This document shows positions 48,542 through 57,010 of a stretch of DNA of 64,000 nt, in pieces. Under the pieces are notes generated by a model that did not search any database, was not told where the DNA came from, and saw only the letters and a list, made by a program, of their open reading frames with translations. The position numbers and the translations under genes are program-made. This DNA is from Kitasatospora arboriphila (lineage in GTDB: Bacteria; Actinomycetota; Actinomycetes; Mycobacteriales; Mycobacteriaceae): the NCBI RefSeq assembly GCF_000717275.1, contig NZ_JNYV01000001.1:434001-498000 (forward strand), given 5' to 3'. How positions within the stretch are numbered: position 1 is the stretch's first letter; each line of letters begins with the position of its first letter.

Positions 48542-49270
48542 ATGCGCAGTTCAGAGGGGTCGCGAACGGCCCCTACACGTGCCGATCCGGTGGTCGTGGC
48601 GCTGCCCGGGACAGGGTCGGATGCCGACTACGCCAGACGTGCATTCGGGTCCACGGGACTGCCGGTCGTCGCGGTGGATCCGGACGGGACCGGGCTGGTC
48701 CGGGGCTACGAGCGCGCTCTGGATCGTGCCGCCGCAGACCACACCCAGGTGATTGCGGCGGGGATCTCCATCGGTGCGTGCGTTGCGGTGCAGTGGGCGT
48801 TGGCGCATCCGGCCGCGTGCGCCGGGGTGCTCGCGGCCCTGCCCCCGTGGCTCGGTTCTCCGCGCACGGCGCCTGCTGCGCACAGCGCAGCCTGGACCGC
48901 AGCGTTGATCCGCACCCACGGGTTGGAGGAGACGATCAGACAGATGTCCGCAGGCAGTCCGGCCTGGCTCTCCGCCGAATTGGACAGATCCTGGCGGGCC
49001 GCCGGTCCGCACCTGGTGTCACAACTGGACGAGGCCGCCAACTATGTCGCCCCAACCGTGGAAATGATTGCGGGACTGCGGGTCCCGCTGTCGATCGTCG
49101 CGGTGTCCGATGACCCGGTGCACCCGGCAGTCGTTGCGAAGGCGTGGCACGATGCCGCCGACAGCTCGGTGTCGGCCGAGATCTCGATGGCCCGATGGGG
49201 TGCGGACCCGGCGCTCCTGGGCCGCCTCGCGATCCGCGGCTGGCGCGACCTCACGGCCGCGCCCGGCTAG
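48542..49270 (+). CDS. Alpha/beta hydrolase
   Basis: A 242-residue hydrolase-fold protein. VVVALPGTGSDADYARRAF forms the oxyanion loop region, the nucleophile elbow is GISIG (Ser), and VPLSIVAVSDDPVHP carries the acid; the C-terminal His is in KAWHDAAD. The substrate is unknown. GGGAAGA lies 10 nt before ATG 48542; the upstream frame is shadow. Its TAG stop shares bases with the TAG stop of the convergent DUF3710 gene. Confidence 0.8.
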   Translation: MRSSEGSRTAPTRADPVVVALPGTGSDADYARRAFGSTGLPVVAVDPDGTGLVRGYERALDRAAADHTQVIAAGISIGACVAVQWALAHPAACAGVLAALPPWLGSPRTAPAAHSAAWTAALIRTHGLEETIRQMSAGSPAWLSAELDRSWRAAGPHLVSQLDEAANYVAPTVEMIAGLRVPLSIVAVSDDPVHPAVVAKAWHDAADSSVSAEISMARWGADPALLGRLAIRGWRDLTAAPG

Positions 49271-50103
49271 CGCTTGGGCTGATTGCGGAGCTGCTGCATG
49301 GCCGAACCGCGAGACACCGGACCCGGTTCGACCTCCGGTTCGGCCGGGGCGGGCGGCTCCGATTCGGCGGCCACGGCTTCGGCACCGCCCTGCACCATCA
49401 CGTTCGCCTGCGCAGACTGCGCCTGGGCCCCCGTGTCGGGTACGGCACCCGGAACATTCTGCTGACCGGCCGCCATCTGCTGCTGTGCGGCCGCGACCTG
49501 CTCGGCCAGCACGGGCGGCAGCACGATCGCCAGCGGGGTTCGGGGTGGATGTGGTTCGTCGCCGCGGCGGACGACCGTTTCGCTGACCACAGCCCGGGCC
49601 ACCTTCGACAGGCTCTCCGCACTGGCGGTCGGCGCACTGGCAACACAGCGGATCATCCAGCGCGGACCGTCGACGCCGATGAAACGATGAATGCCGCCGG
49701 GCACCGTGGCAACCACCTCACGCCCCCAGAAGCCGGTCTCGATGCTGGTCTCTGCTCCCTCGGCACGCAGGGACTCGGTCAGCTCGCCGACGACCTCGCG
49801 CCACTGCCCGCTCGATTTCGGCGCGGCGAAGGCTGCGACGGTGATCCGCCCGTGGGGCGTCACCAGATACACGGCTTGGGGTTGGTGGTCGGCGGTCATC
49901 TCCACGGTGACCTGACCGCCCTCGACCACGGGCACGAGTACCGAGCCCAGATCGAGATGCGAGTTCTCGAAGCCGGCATCTGCGGCCAGATCGCCTATGT
50001 CGTAAGGGCCTTCACCGCTACCGATGACCTTCGGTTCGACATCGGGCTCAGATGCCGCCCCGCGGGCGCGGCGGCCACGCCCGATTCCCTTGTCCCGTGC
50101 CAT
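49267..50103 (-). CDS. DUF3710 family protein
   Basis: A 278-residue soluble protein of unknown function. The basic start MARDKGIGRGRRARG, GPYDIGDL, LDLGSVLVPV, WREVVGELTESLR and DGPRWMIRC identify DUF3710. The C-terminal 90 residues are Gln/Ala/Pro-rich and probably disordered. It lies 3 bp after dut, so it shares the dut transcript. Confidence 0.88.
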   Translation of the reverse strand: MARDKGIGRGRRARGAASEPDVEPKVIGSGEGPYDIGDLAADAGFENSHLDLGSVLVPVVEGGQVTVEMTADHQPQAVYLVTPHGRITVAAFAAPKSSGQWREVVGELTESLRAEGAETSIETGFWGREVVATVPGGIHRFIGVDGPRWMIRCVASAPTASAESLSKVARAVVSETVVRRGDEPHPPRTPLAIVLPPVLAEQVAAAQQQMAAGQQNVPGAVPDTGAQAQSAQANVMVQGGAEAVAAESEPPAPAEPEVEPGPVSRGSAMQQLRNQPKR

Positions 50104-50106
50104 GGT

Positions 50107-50610
50107 TCAGACTCCCTTCGGCTGCGAGGCCCCCAACATCGCGTGGCCCCCACTCGATCCGTATCCGCCTGCGCCCCGGCTTGTCTCGTCCAGTTCGTCG
50201 GCCTCGACGAAGTCGAGCAACTCGACCTTCTGAACCAGCAGCTGGGCGATCCGGTCACCCCTGGCGATCGTGATCGCATCGTGCGGATCCAGATTGATCA
50301 GGCACACCTTGATCTCACCGCGATATCCCGAGTCGACAGTTCCCGGTGTGTTGACGATCGACAGTCCCGCGCGGGCTGCCAGGCCCGAGCGCGGGTGGAT
50401 CAGTCCCACCGTGCCCATCGGCAACGCTATCGAGATGCCGGTCGGTACCAAGGCCCGATGACCGGGTTCGAGCACCACGTCGATCGTGCTCGACAGGTCC
50501 ACACCGGCATCACCCGGATGGGCCCGCGTGGGTAGATCGATGCCCGGATCAAGACGCCTGACGGCGACGAACGGTGCATCGGCGGGGGTGCTGCCAGCGT
50601 TGGTTGCCAC
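50107..50610 (-). CDS. dut: dUTP diphosphatase
   Basis: Trimeric dUTPase hydrolysing dUTP to dUMP, protecting DNA from uracil and feeding dTMP synthesis. The 167 residues contain all five motifs: [39 protein letters not shown] and [13 protein letters not shown] 50610 is predicted to be the transcript's first codon (see promoter entry); no Shine-Dalgarno sequence precedes it. Confidence 0.96.
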   Translation of the reverse strand: MATNAGSTPADAPFVAVRRLDPGIDLPTRAHPGDAGVDLSSTIDVVLEPGHRALVPTGISIALPMGTVGLIHPRSGLAARAGLSIVNTPGTVDSGYRGEIKVCLINLDPHDAITIARGDRIAQLLVQKVELLDFVEADELDETSRGAGGYGSSGGHAMLGASQPKGV

Positions 50611-50616
50611 ACCGGA

Positions 50617-50626
50617 AGACTACGCT
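50617..50626. promoter_or_regulatory. Overlapping back-to-back leaderless promoters of dut and the DUF3093 gene
   Basis: The 22-bp gap between divergent start codons holds TAGTCT on the minus strand (50622-50617) and TACGCT on the plus strand (50621-50626), sharing two bases. Each ends exactly six bases before its GTG, so both transcripts are predicted to start on their initiation codons. RNA polymerase cannot occupy both sites together. Confidence 0.65.
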
Positions 50627-50632
50627 GGGGAC

Positions 50633-51169
50633 GTGCCACCTCTTCCATCACCCGACCCTGCCGGTGACGCTGCCGGCACCCGCCCGACCCCATCCGAGGG
50701 GACCCATGACGAGCGGCTGCGGGTACCTGCCTGGTGGTGGCTGTTGGGCGTCGCGTTGATCGGATTGCTCGGGTACGAGGTGCAACTCGCCTTGCATCAG
50801 AGCTCGCTGAGCTGGATCGCCTACCTGGTACTCACCCCACTGGTCTTCTGGGGCCTGTGGTCGATGGGCCGCACGCGCGTACGGGTGGCCGACGGTGAAT
50901 TGTGGGCCCACAACGCCCATCTGCCGATCGAGGTGATCGACCGGGCCGCCGTGATCCCGGCCGCTGCGAAGAGTGCCGCACTGGGCCGGCAGCTCGATCC
51001 GGCCGCATTCCTGGTTCACAAGTTCTGGGTGAAGACGATGGTCTTGTTGGTTCTCGACGACCCCGACGACCCCACGCCCTACTGGCTCGTCAGTACGCGA
51101 CACCCCGAAAAGCTGGTGGCCGCGCTGGGATTACCAGACGCGGCCACCGAAGCCTCGGACCCGGGGTAG
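50633..51169 (+). CDS. DUF3093 family membrane protein
   Basis: A 178-residue protein with two close hydrophobic helices (about 30-75) and a cytoplasmic domain containing RTRVRVADGELWAHNAHLPIEVID and PYWLVSTRHPEKL, DUF3093 features also seen in PH-like domains. Its function is unknown. GTG 50633 was chosen from the leaderless promoter; the open frame upstream is shadow of dut. Confidence 0.88.
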   Translation: MPPLPSPDPAGDAAGTRPTPSEGTHDERLRVPAWWWLLGVALIGLLGYEVQLALHQSSLSWIAYLVLTPLVFWGLWSMGRTRVRVADGELWAHNAHLPIEVIDRAAVIPAAAKSAALGRQLDPAAFLVHKFWVKTMVLLVLDDPDDPTPYWLVSTRHPEKLVAALGLPDAATEASDPG

Positions 51170-51226
51170 TCGAACCCGCCGGCGATCATCGCCGTCCGCC
51201 ACACCGTGGTCGCGGACGGCGTTGTG

Positions 51227-51526
51227 TCATGCGCAGTCGACGCAGATGCGCGAGTTACCGTTCTCGGTCGCGAGTCGGCTGCGGTGGTAGACGAGGAAGC
51301 AGCTGGTGCATGTGAACTCGTCCGCCTGCTTCGGGATGACCCGCACCGAGAGTTCTTCACCCGACAGGTCGGCCCCGGGGAGTTCGAACGACTCGGCGGT
51401 GTCGCCTTCGTCGATGTCGACGGAGGCGGCTTGCGCCTCACTCCGCCGCGCTTTCAGTTCTTCGAGGGAGTCCTCGGATACCTCGTCGGATTCAGTGCGC
51501 CTCGGCGCATCGTAATCAGTTGCCAT
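51227..51526 (-). CDS. DUF4193 zinc-ribbon protein
   Basis: A 99-residue acidic protein with a C-terminal Cys4 ribbon: FTCTSCFLVYHRSRL then RICVDCA. The family is actinobacterial, abundant and functionally unknown. ATG 51526 follows AAGGCGG; an in-frame ATG lies one codon upstream (51529). TATTTT (51543-51538, minus strand) close to the start is a plausible -10 with a very short leader. The gene converges on the DUF3093 gene. Confidence 0.9.
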   Translation of the reverse strand: MATDYDAPRRTESDEVSEDSLEELKARRSEAQAASVDIDEGDTAESFELPGADLSGEELSVRVIPKQADEFTCTSCFLVYHRSRLATENGNSRICVDCA

Positions 51527-51529
51527 CAT

Positions 51530-51944
51530 TCCGCCTTAAAATAGAAGCGCCTGCGACTTTCAGGTTCCCGATGTATGCAGGTTCCAAAAGTCCCAACAAG
51601 CCGCGTACTTCCCCATCTGCAAAGTTCCGCGACGATGCCCCTTGGACAACGAGCCATCGATCAGTATTCGTTGCCGAACAGGAGCATGATTTCTGTGATT
51701 TTCGCCACAGTTGGTGGATAGTCTCTTTTTGGGCTGTCCAACCGAGGCGGCCGAAGCCTAGCCCAGCCGTTGCTCAGAGTCAATAACAACGGCCGCACGA
51801 GAACATTCCCGTCACAAGCCGCGTGCCGCGCATCATGCGCGACGCGGTCCAGATCGGCTGCGTGTCTGGCTGCGCGGCGTCGCGGTGTGTACCGACTACA
51901 GTTGACTCGCCCCACAACTGCGCGCGGAAGGCACCTGAGAACCC
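51530..51944. other. 415-bp AT-richer gap between DUF4193 and cei
   Basis: No convincing gene on either strand. The segment 51560-51760 is visibly richer in A and T than its surroundings and includes a TTTTT run at 51725-51729. TACAGT at 51896-51901 could be a -10 for cei with a leader of about 37 nt, and TATTTT near 51540 serves DUF4193. The remainder looks like an extended promoter region. Confidence 0.5.
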
Positions 51945-52625
51945 GTGGTTTCCCAGATCACCTACGGCTACCCCACCGATGATCGCGGTCGTCCCTTCCG
52001 GCGACGTCGCTACCTCCCGGCCATCATCGCTGCGGTGGTGCTTGCACTCATCGCTGCGGTGGTGTGGGCCGGTGCGCTGTCCTCCTCCGACACGCAGGCG
52101 ACCCCAACCGATTGTCCGCAACCTCAATCCCCGTCGGCTGCTCCCGAAGGACCCACACCCGTGGTGGGTACACCGGCCGCCACCGACGAGATGCTGCAGG
52201 TTCCGCCCGCCGCGTTGAGCAGTTTTCAGATCCGGGTCCTCAACGCGACGGACGAACAGGGCATGGCCCAGACCATCCTCGACGACCTCACAGCACTCGG
52301 ATTCCAGGCCGCACCGGAAAATGCCTACGGAGACGATCCCCTCTATCCGGATCGCAATCTCGATTGTTTCGGACAGATCCGGTTCGGCGAAGGTGGCAAG
52401 GCCGCCGCCGCGGCACTGTGGATCGCAGCGCCGTGCACGCAGCTGATCAACGACGGGCGCCCAGGAACCGACGTCGACCTCGCACTCGGCAACCACTACG
52501 GCGAGAGTGAACAGAATCAGGACGCGCTCGCCGTCCTCGACACGCTGCGGGTGGCCAATCCTTCCGACCCGAACACCGGCGCCGACCCTGCAGTGGTGGC
52601 AGCGGTGCACGACTCCCCCTGCTGA
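51945..52625 (+). CDS. cei: Envelope integrity protein Cei (LytR_C domain)
   Basis: A 226-residue exported protein with one helix (about 23-45) and an extracytoplasmic LytR C-terminal-like domain (ALSSFQIRVLNATDEQGMAQ onward, about 90-185). Cysteines in the ectodomain probably form disulphides. Position before suhB and the overall layout match mycobacterial Cei, needed for cell-envelope integrity. GTG 51945 follows GGAAGG at longer than usual spacing. Confidence 0.82.
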   Translation: MVSQITYGYPTDDRGRPFRRRRYLPAIIAAVVLALIAAVVWAGALSSSDTQATPTDCPQPQSPSAAPEGPTPVVGTPAATDEMLQVPPAALSSFQIRVLNATDEQGMAQTILDDLTALGFQAAPENAYGDDPLYPDRNLDCFGQIRFGEGGKAAAAALWIAAPCTQLINDGRPGTDVDLALGNHYGESEQNQDALAVLDTLRVANPSDPNTGADPAVVAAVHDSPC

Positions 52626-52659
52626 TCACCGACCGTCCGCCGGCGGCCGTCAACCGGAT

Positions 52660-53520
52660 CTAGTCCGGGATCGGCTCCAGGGCACCCAGCCGCGCCAGCA
52701 ACTCGCCCAATTCGTCGGCGATACCCGGAGCCATGGCCAGGGTGACGTTGCCCGCTGCGCTCCGTGATGTGGCGTCGGGGATCGTCACCACGGCGCCCGC
52801 CTCTTCGGCGATCAGCGACCCGGCCGCCCAATCCCACGGGCTCAGGCCGTGTTCGAAATGTGCGTCCACCGCCCCACTGGCCACCATGCAGAGATCGAGT
52901 GCGGCCGAACCGATCCTGCGGACGTCGCGGATGTGCGGCAGCAACGCGGAGATCAACTCGCCCTGGACCTGTCGACGCGCCGATCCGTAGCCGAAACCGG
53001 TGGCCACCAGTGCGAGCCCGACCTTGTCGATGGGGTTCGTCCGGAGCCGGACCGGACCCGAGCCATCATCCGAATACGCGCCCTCGCCGCGAGTGGCGGA
53101 GTAGGTGGTGCCGCGGACGACGTCGACAACAGCCCCGGCGACCGTGCGCCCGTTCACCTGAGCGCCGACCGAAACCGAGTACGCGGGAATGCCGTAGAGG
53201 AAGTTGACCGTGCCGTCGATGGGGTCGATGACCCACCGGACACCGGAAGGAACCTCGACCGAGCCACCCTCTTCTTCACCGAGCACGGCATCGCCCGGAC
53301 GCAGCGACGCGAGCAGCCCGCGGACCAGGCTCTCGGACTCGGTGTCGACGATCGTGACCGGATCGGTATCAGTACTCTTTGTCGACACCGATTGCGGTGC
53401 ATCAGTTTTCGTGAGACCGGACCCGAAGACCTCGGGCCTTCGGGTGCGAACGTGCTGTGCTGCCTGTTCGGCAACCTGGATCGCCACCGCGGTCAGGTCG
53501 GCCGGCTCGAGTTCCGCCAT
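52660..53520 (-). CDS. suhB: Inositol-1-monophosphatase family protein SuhB
   Basis: Mg-dependent phosphatase giving myo-inositol, the precursor of phosphatidylinositol mannosides and mycothiol. The 286 residues contain GEEEGG, WVIDPIDGTVNFLYG and WDWAAGSLIAEEAG, the three metal-binding motifs. The ATG at 53520 was chosen because MAELEPADL matches family N-termini; an ATG six codons upstream is possible and the longer frame is not. Confidence 0.93.
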   Translation of the reverse strand: MAELEPADLTAVAIQVAEQAAQHVRTRRPEVFGSGLTKTDAPQSVSTKSTDTDPVTIVDTESESLVRGLLASLRPGDAVLGEEEGGSVEVPSGVRWVIDPIDGTVNFLYGIPAYSVSVGAQVNGRTVAGAVVDVVRGTTYSATRGEGAYSDDGSGPVRLRTNPIDKVGLALVATGFGYGSARRQVQGELISALLPHIRDVRRIGSAALDLCMVASGAVDAHFEHGLSPWDWAAGSLIAEEAGAVVTIPDATSRSAAGNVTLAMAPGIADELGELLARLGALEPIPD

Positions 53521-53683
53521 TGCTACATGTGAGCACATCCCTGGCCGAAACGACGGGGCGACCCGGTGAACCGAACGCGAACAGATCCGCCCGACGTCGC
53601 GCAGAACCCTTGCGTGCTGACTAGCCTGAACAACGGCGGGCCGGTTGGTGTCACCGCCGTGTCGAGCCGAAGGAGCCGTTCTC

Positions 53684-54478
53684 GTGTCCAGTGAACCCGG
53701 GGTGTCCACCGAGTCGTTACCAGAGTCGAACAAGCTGGGGTTCGGCGTCGATGTCGGCGGATCGGGGATCAAGGGCGGGATCGTCGATCTGACCACCGGA
53801 CAGCTGGTCGGCGATCGATTCAAGGTCCTGACCCCGCAGCCGGCCACCCCTGAGGCCGTTGCCGGCGGCATCCGCGAAGTCGTCGGGCACTTCGATTGGA
53901 AGGGACCCGTCGGCGTCACCCTGCCCTGCGTCATCACCGGAGGCGTCGCACGCACCGCCGCCAACGTCGACAAGGGCTGGATCGGCACGGACGTCTACAA
54001 ACTGCTCGGTGCCGAACTGGGTGACCGACAGCTGTCGGTGCTCAACGACGCCGACGCGGCCGGGATGGCCGAAGACCGGTACGGCGCGGGCAAGGACTAC
54101 AAGGGCGTGGTGATGCTGCTGACCTTCGGTACCGGGATCGGCTCGGCGATCATGTTCGGCGGCACGCTCATCCCGAACACCGAACTCGGCCACATGGAGG
54201 TCGGTGGCAAAGAGGCCGAACACCGGGCGTCATCGAAGGTGAAGGAAGACAACGACCTGTCCTACTCCAAGTGGGCCGAGGAGGTGTCCGTTGTGCTGTC
54301 GGCGTACGAGGCACTGTTCTGGCCCGAGGTCTTCATCGCGGGTGGCGGGATCAGCCGAAAAGCTCACAAATGGATTCCTCATCTGACCAACCAGACACCC
54401 GTTGTACCGGCCACTTTGCAGAACACCGCCGGGATTGTGGGCGCCGCTATGGCGGTGGAGGCGGGGTTGCGACCCTAG
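53684..54478 (+). CDS. ppgK: Polyphosphate glucokinase
   Basis: ROK-family kinase phosphorylating glucose with polyphosphate or ATP; 264 residues. The phosphate loop is FGVDVGGSGIKGG (about 20-32), and LTFGTGIGSAIM and ELGHMEVGG are sugar-binding motifs. GTG 53684 is preceded by AAGGAG; the frame is open 13 codons further without a ribosome site. It precedes sigA as in mycobacteria. Confidence 0.95.
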   Translation: MSSEPGVSTESLPESNKLGFGVDVGGSGIKGGIVDLTTGQLVGDRFKVLTPQPATPEAVAGGIREVVGHFDWKGPVGVTLPCVITGGVARTAANVDKGWIGTDVYKLLGAELGDRQLSVLNDADAAGMAEDRYGAGKDYKGVVMLLTFGTGIGSAIMFGGTLIPNTELGHMEVGGKEAEHRASSKVKEDNDLSYSKWAEEVSVVLSAYEALFWPEVFIAGGGISRKAHKWIPHLTNQTPVVPATLQNTAGIVGAAMAVEAGLRP

Positions 54479-54485
54479 GTGCCGT

Positions 54486-54591
54486 TACAATGGCATTCGA
54501 CTGGCTGTACGCCGGTTCCCCCCAAGCCCCCAGCTTCGCCGAGTGACATCTCGGCGGGACACCGTCTCCGCGGCGAAACCCACCGGTTTCG
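54486..54591 (+). promoter_or_regulatory. sigA upstream region: -10 box and two leader hairpins
   Basis: TACAAT (54486-54491) starts 8 bp after the ppgK stop and is a good sigA-type -10. The leader to the sigA start would be about 124 nt and contains two perfect 7-bp hairpins: CGCCGAG/CTCGGCG with a 6-base loop (54537-54556) and CGAAACC/GGTTTCG with a 4-base loop (54574-54591). One may terminate ppgK; together they may form a regulatory leader. Confidence 0.45.
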
Positions 54592-54621
54592 GTGTCACGG
54601 AGATAGCCCGAAAGGTCGTAC

Positions 54622-56016
54622 GTGGCAGCCACGAAAACCCGCCAAACCGAACCGGATACCGAGCAGTCGGAATCGGAGTCGGTGACCGCGTCGCGGGCGC
54701 GCAAGGCACCCGCAAAGAAAGCAGCCGCCAAGAAGACAGCCGCCAAGAAGGCCCCGGCGAAAAAAGCCCCGGCCAAGAAGGCAGGCGCAAAGCGCGCGAC
54801 CAAGAAGGTCGACGGCGCGCCTGATGGCGACATCATCGAAGGCGACGGTCTCGAACCGGATCCCTCGATCGATGACATCGACGTACCCGAGGGCGAACTG
54901 ACCGACGACGACGTGGTGGTCGTGGTCGACGACGACACTGTCGAGACCGGAGTCGCACCGGGCAAGGGCAAGGCCAAGAAGGCCGACGAAGATGTCGAAG
55001 AACCGTCCGAGACCGACAAGGCCTCCGGTGACTTCGTGTGGGACGAAGACGAGTCCGAGGCATTGCGGCAGGCCCGTAAGGACGCCGAGCTCACCGCGTC
55101 CGCCGACTCGGTCCGCGCGTACCTCAAGCAGATCGGCAAGGTTGCGCTCCTCAACGCCGAAGAGGAGGTCGAACTCGCCAAGCGCATCGAGGCCGGCCTG
55201 TTCGCCACCGAACGCATGCGGCGGATCACCGAGTCCGGAGAAAAGCTCACCGTGGCCCAGCGTCGCGATCTGTCGTGGATCTCGCGCGACGGTGGCCGCG
55301 CCAAGAACCACCTGCTCGAGGCCAACCTGCGTCTTGTCGTCTCCCTGGCCAAGCGCTACACCGGCCGCGGCATGGCATTCCTGGACCTGATCCAGGAGGG
55401 CAACCTCGGTCTGATCCGCGCTGTGGAGAAGTTCGACTACACCAAGGGCTACAAGTTCTCGACCTACGCCACGTGGTGGATCCGCCAGGCCATCACCCGG
55501 GCCATGGCCGACCAGGCGCGCACCATCCGCATCCCGGTGCACATGGTCGAGGTCATCAACAAACTCGGACGCATCCAGCGCGAGCTCCTGCAGGACCTGG
55601 GTCGTGAACCCACTCCCGAAGAGCTGGCCAAGGAGATGGACATCACGCCCGAGAAGGTGCTGGAGATCCAGCAATACGCGCGCGAGCCCATCTCGCTCGA
55701 TCAGACCATCGGCGACGAAGGCGACAGCCAGCTCGGTGACTTCATCGAGGATTCCGAAGCGGTCGTTGCCGTAGACGCCGTGTCGTTCACCTTGCTGCAG
55801 GACCAGCTCCAATCGGTGCTCGAGACACTGTCCGAGCGCGAGGCCGGTGTCGTCCGCCTGCGATTCGGCCTGACCGACGGGCAGCCACGCACCCTGGACG
55901 AGATCGGCCAGGTCTACGGGGTCACCCGCGAACGCATCCGCCAGATCGAGTCGAAGACCATGTCGAAGCTGCGTCACCCGTCACGGTCCCAGGTTCTGCG
56001 CGACTACCTCGATTAG
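54622..56016 (+). CDS. sigA: RNA polymerase principal sigma factor SigA
   Basis: Housekeeping sigma-70 factor, 464 residues. The N-terminus has a Lys/Ala/Pro-repeat ([14 protein letters not shown], about 28-62) and an acidic stretch, as in HrdB/SigA of actinobacteria. Region 1.2/2.1 starts [12 protein letters not shown], region 2.4 includes [15 protein letters not shown], and region 4.2 [23 protein letters not shown] 54622 follows GAAAGG. Its stop overlaps the convergent hydrolase stop by 4 bp. Confidence 0.98.
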   Translation: MAATKTRQTEPDTEQSESESVTASRARKAPAKKAAAKKTAAKKAPAKKAPAKKAGAKRATKKVDGAPDGDIIEGDGLEPDPSIDDIDVPEGELTDDDVVVVVDDDTVETGVAPGKGKAKKADEDVEEPSETDKASGDFVWDEDESEALRQARKDAELTASADSVRAYLKQIGKVALLNAEEEVELAKRIEAGLFATERMRRITESGEKLTVAQRRDLSWISRDGGRAKNHLLEANLRLVVSLAKRYTGRGMAFLDLIQEGNLGLIRAVEKFDYTKGYKFSTYATWWIRQAITRAMADQARTIRIPVHMVEVINKLGRIQRELLQDLGREPTPEELAKEMDITPEKVLEIQQYAREPISLDQTIGDEGDSQLGDFIEDSEAVVAVDAVSFTLLQDQLQSVLETLSEREAGVVRLRFGLTDGQPRTLDEIGQVYGVTRERIRQIESKTMSKLRHPSRSQVLRDYLD

Positions 56017-56882
56017 GGGCCGACCGCCCGCATCATCCAGGCGATGAGTTCATTGCGTACTTGCGTACGGTTGGTCTCGTTCAGGATCTCGTGTCGGGCG
56101 CCGGGGAACACCCGGACGGTGACGTCGATCAGCCCGGCCGACCGGTAGTGGGCTGCCAACTGATCGACCAATGCTCCTCCGCCACCGACCGGATCCTGGT
56201 CGCCCACCGCGATCAGGATCGGCAGGTCGCGGCGCATCATCCGGACAAGCGCGGGGTCGGCAAGTCTGCGGGCCCCGGTGAACATCTCACGGGTTGCCGT
56301 TGCATCGATGCCGAAGCCGCACAACGGGTCGGCGACGTAGTCATCGACGATGTCGGTGTCCCTCGACAGCCAGTCGAAGTCGGTTCGTGCCGGGGCAAAG
56401 GGTGCGTTGAACATCGACAGGTCCAATTCGCTGTCGAAGTCGAGTGCGGGTTCGAGCGCGTCGAGAGCCGCTGTCCCGCTCAGCACCACGGCGTCCACGT
56501 CGTCGCTGTGCTCGAGTAGGTGCTGCTGCGCCGCGAATGACCCCATGCTGTGAGCGATCACCACCAGAGGGAGCTCCGGAAACTCGTTCTTCGCCACATC
56601 GATAAGTCGCCCCACGTCGGCCACCAGGGCATTCCAGCCGTCTGGACCGAGATCGCCGGGGAGGCGGCCGGGCAGTACCGACGAACCGTGCCCGCGATGG
56701 TCGTAACCGATCACGACGAAGCCGTCAGCGGTCAAGGCGTGGGCGGTGTCCTCGTACCGGCGGATGTGCTCACCCATGCCGTGTACCAGCAACACGGTTG
56801 CCACCGGCTTTCCGGCAGGCTCCCACCGCAAGCCGGACAACACTGCGCCGTGGACCGAATCGACAACGAATTCAGACGGCAT
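56013..56882 (-). CDS. Alpha/beta hydrolase, monoacylglycerol lipase-like
   Basis: A 289-residue cytosolic serine hydrolase of the lysophospholipase/monoglyceride lipase group. [20 protein letters not shown] holds the oxyanion HG, the elbow is AHSMGS, Asp is in [10 protein letters not shown] and His in GARHEILNE. Probable substrates are monoacylglycerols or lysophospholipids. GGAAGGAC precedes ATG 56882; the upstream frame has no support. Confidence 0.9.
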   Translation of the reverse strand: MPSEFVVDSVHGAVLSGLRWEPAGKPVATVLLVHGMGEHIRRYEDTAHALTADGFVVIGYDHRGHGSSVLPGRLPGDLGPDGWNALVADVGRLIDVAKNEFPELPLVVIAHSMGSFAAQQHLLEHSDDVDAVVLSGTAALDALEPALDFDSELDLSMFNAPFAPARTDFDWLSRDTDIVDDYVADPLCGFGIDATATREMFTGARRLADPALVRMMRRDLPILIAVGDQDPVGGGGALVDQLAAHYRSAGLIDVTVRVFPGARHEILNETNRTQVRNELIAWMMRAVGP

Positions 56883-57010
56883 CTCGGGTCCTTCCGGCCG
56901 GGGTTTTCTGCGCTCGCGTCGAGAGCTCACGTCAGCAGTCTGAATGATCATCGGGGGTAAATCCGGGTTTCTGCGAGGCCCGGCGCCCTCTGCTGTGCTT
57001 CCATATCCGC

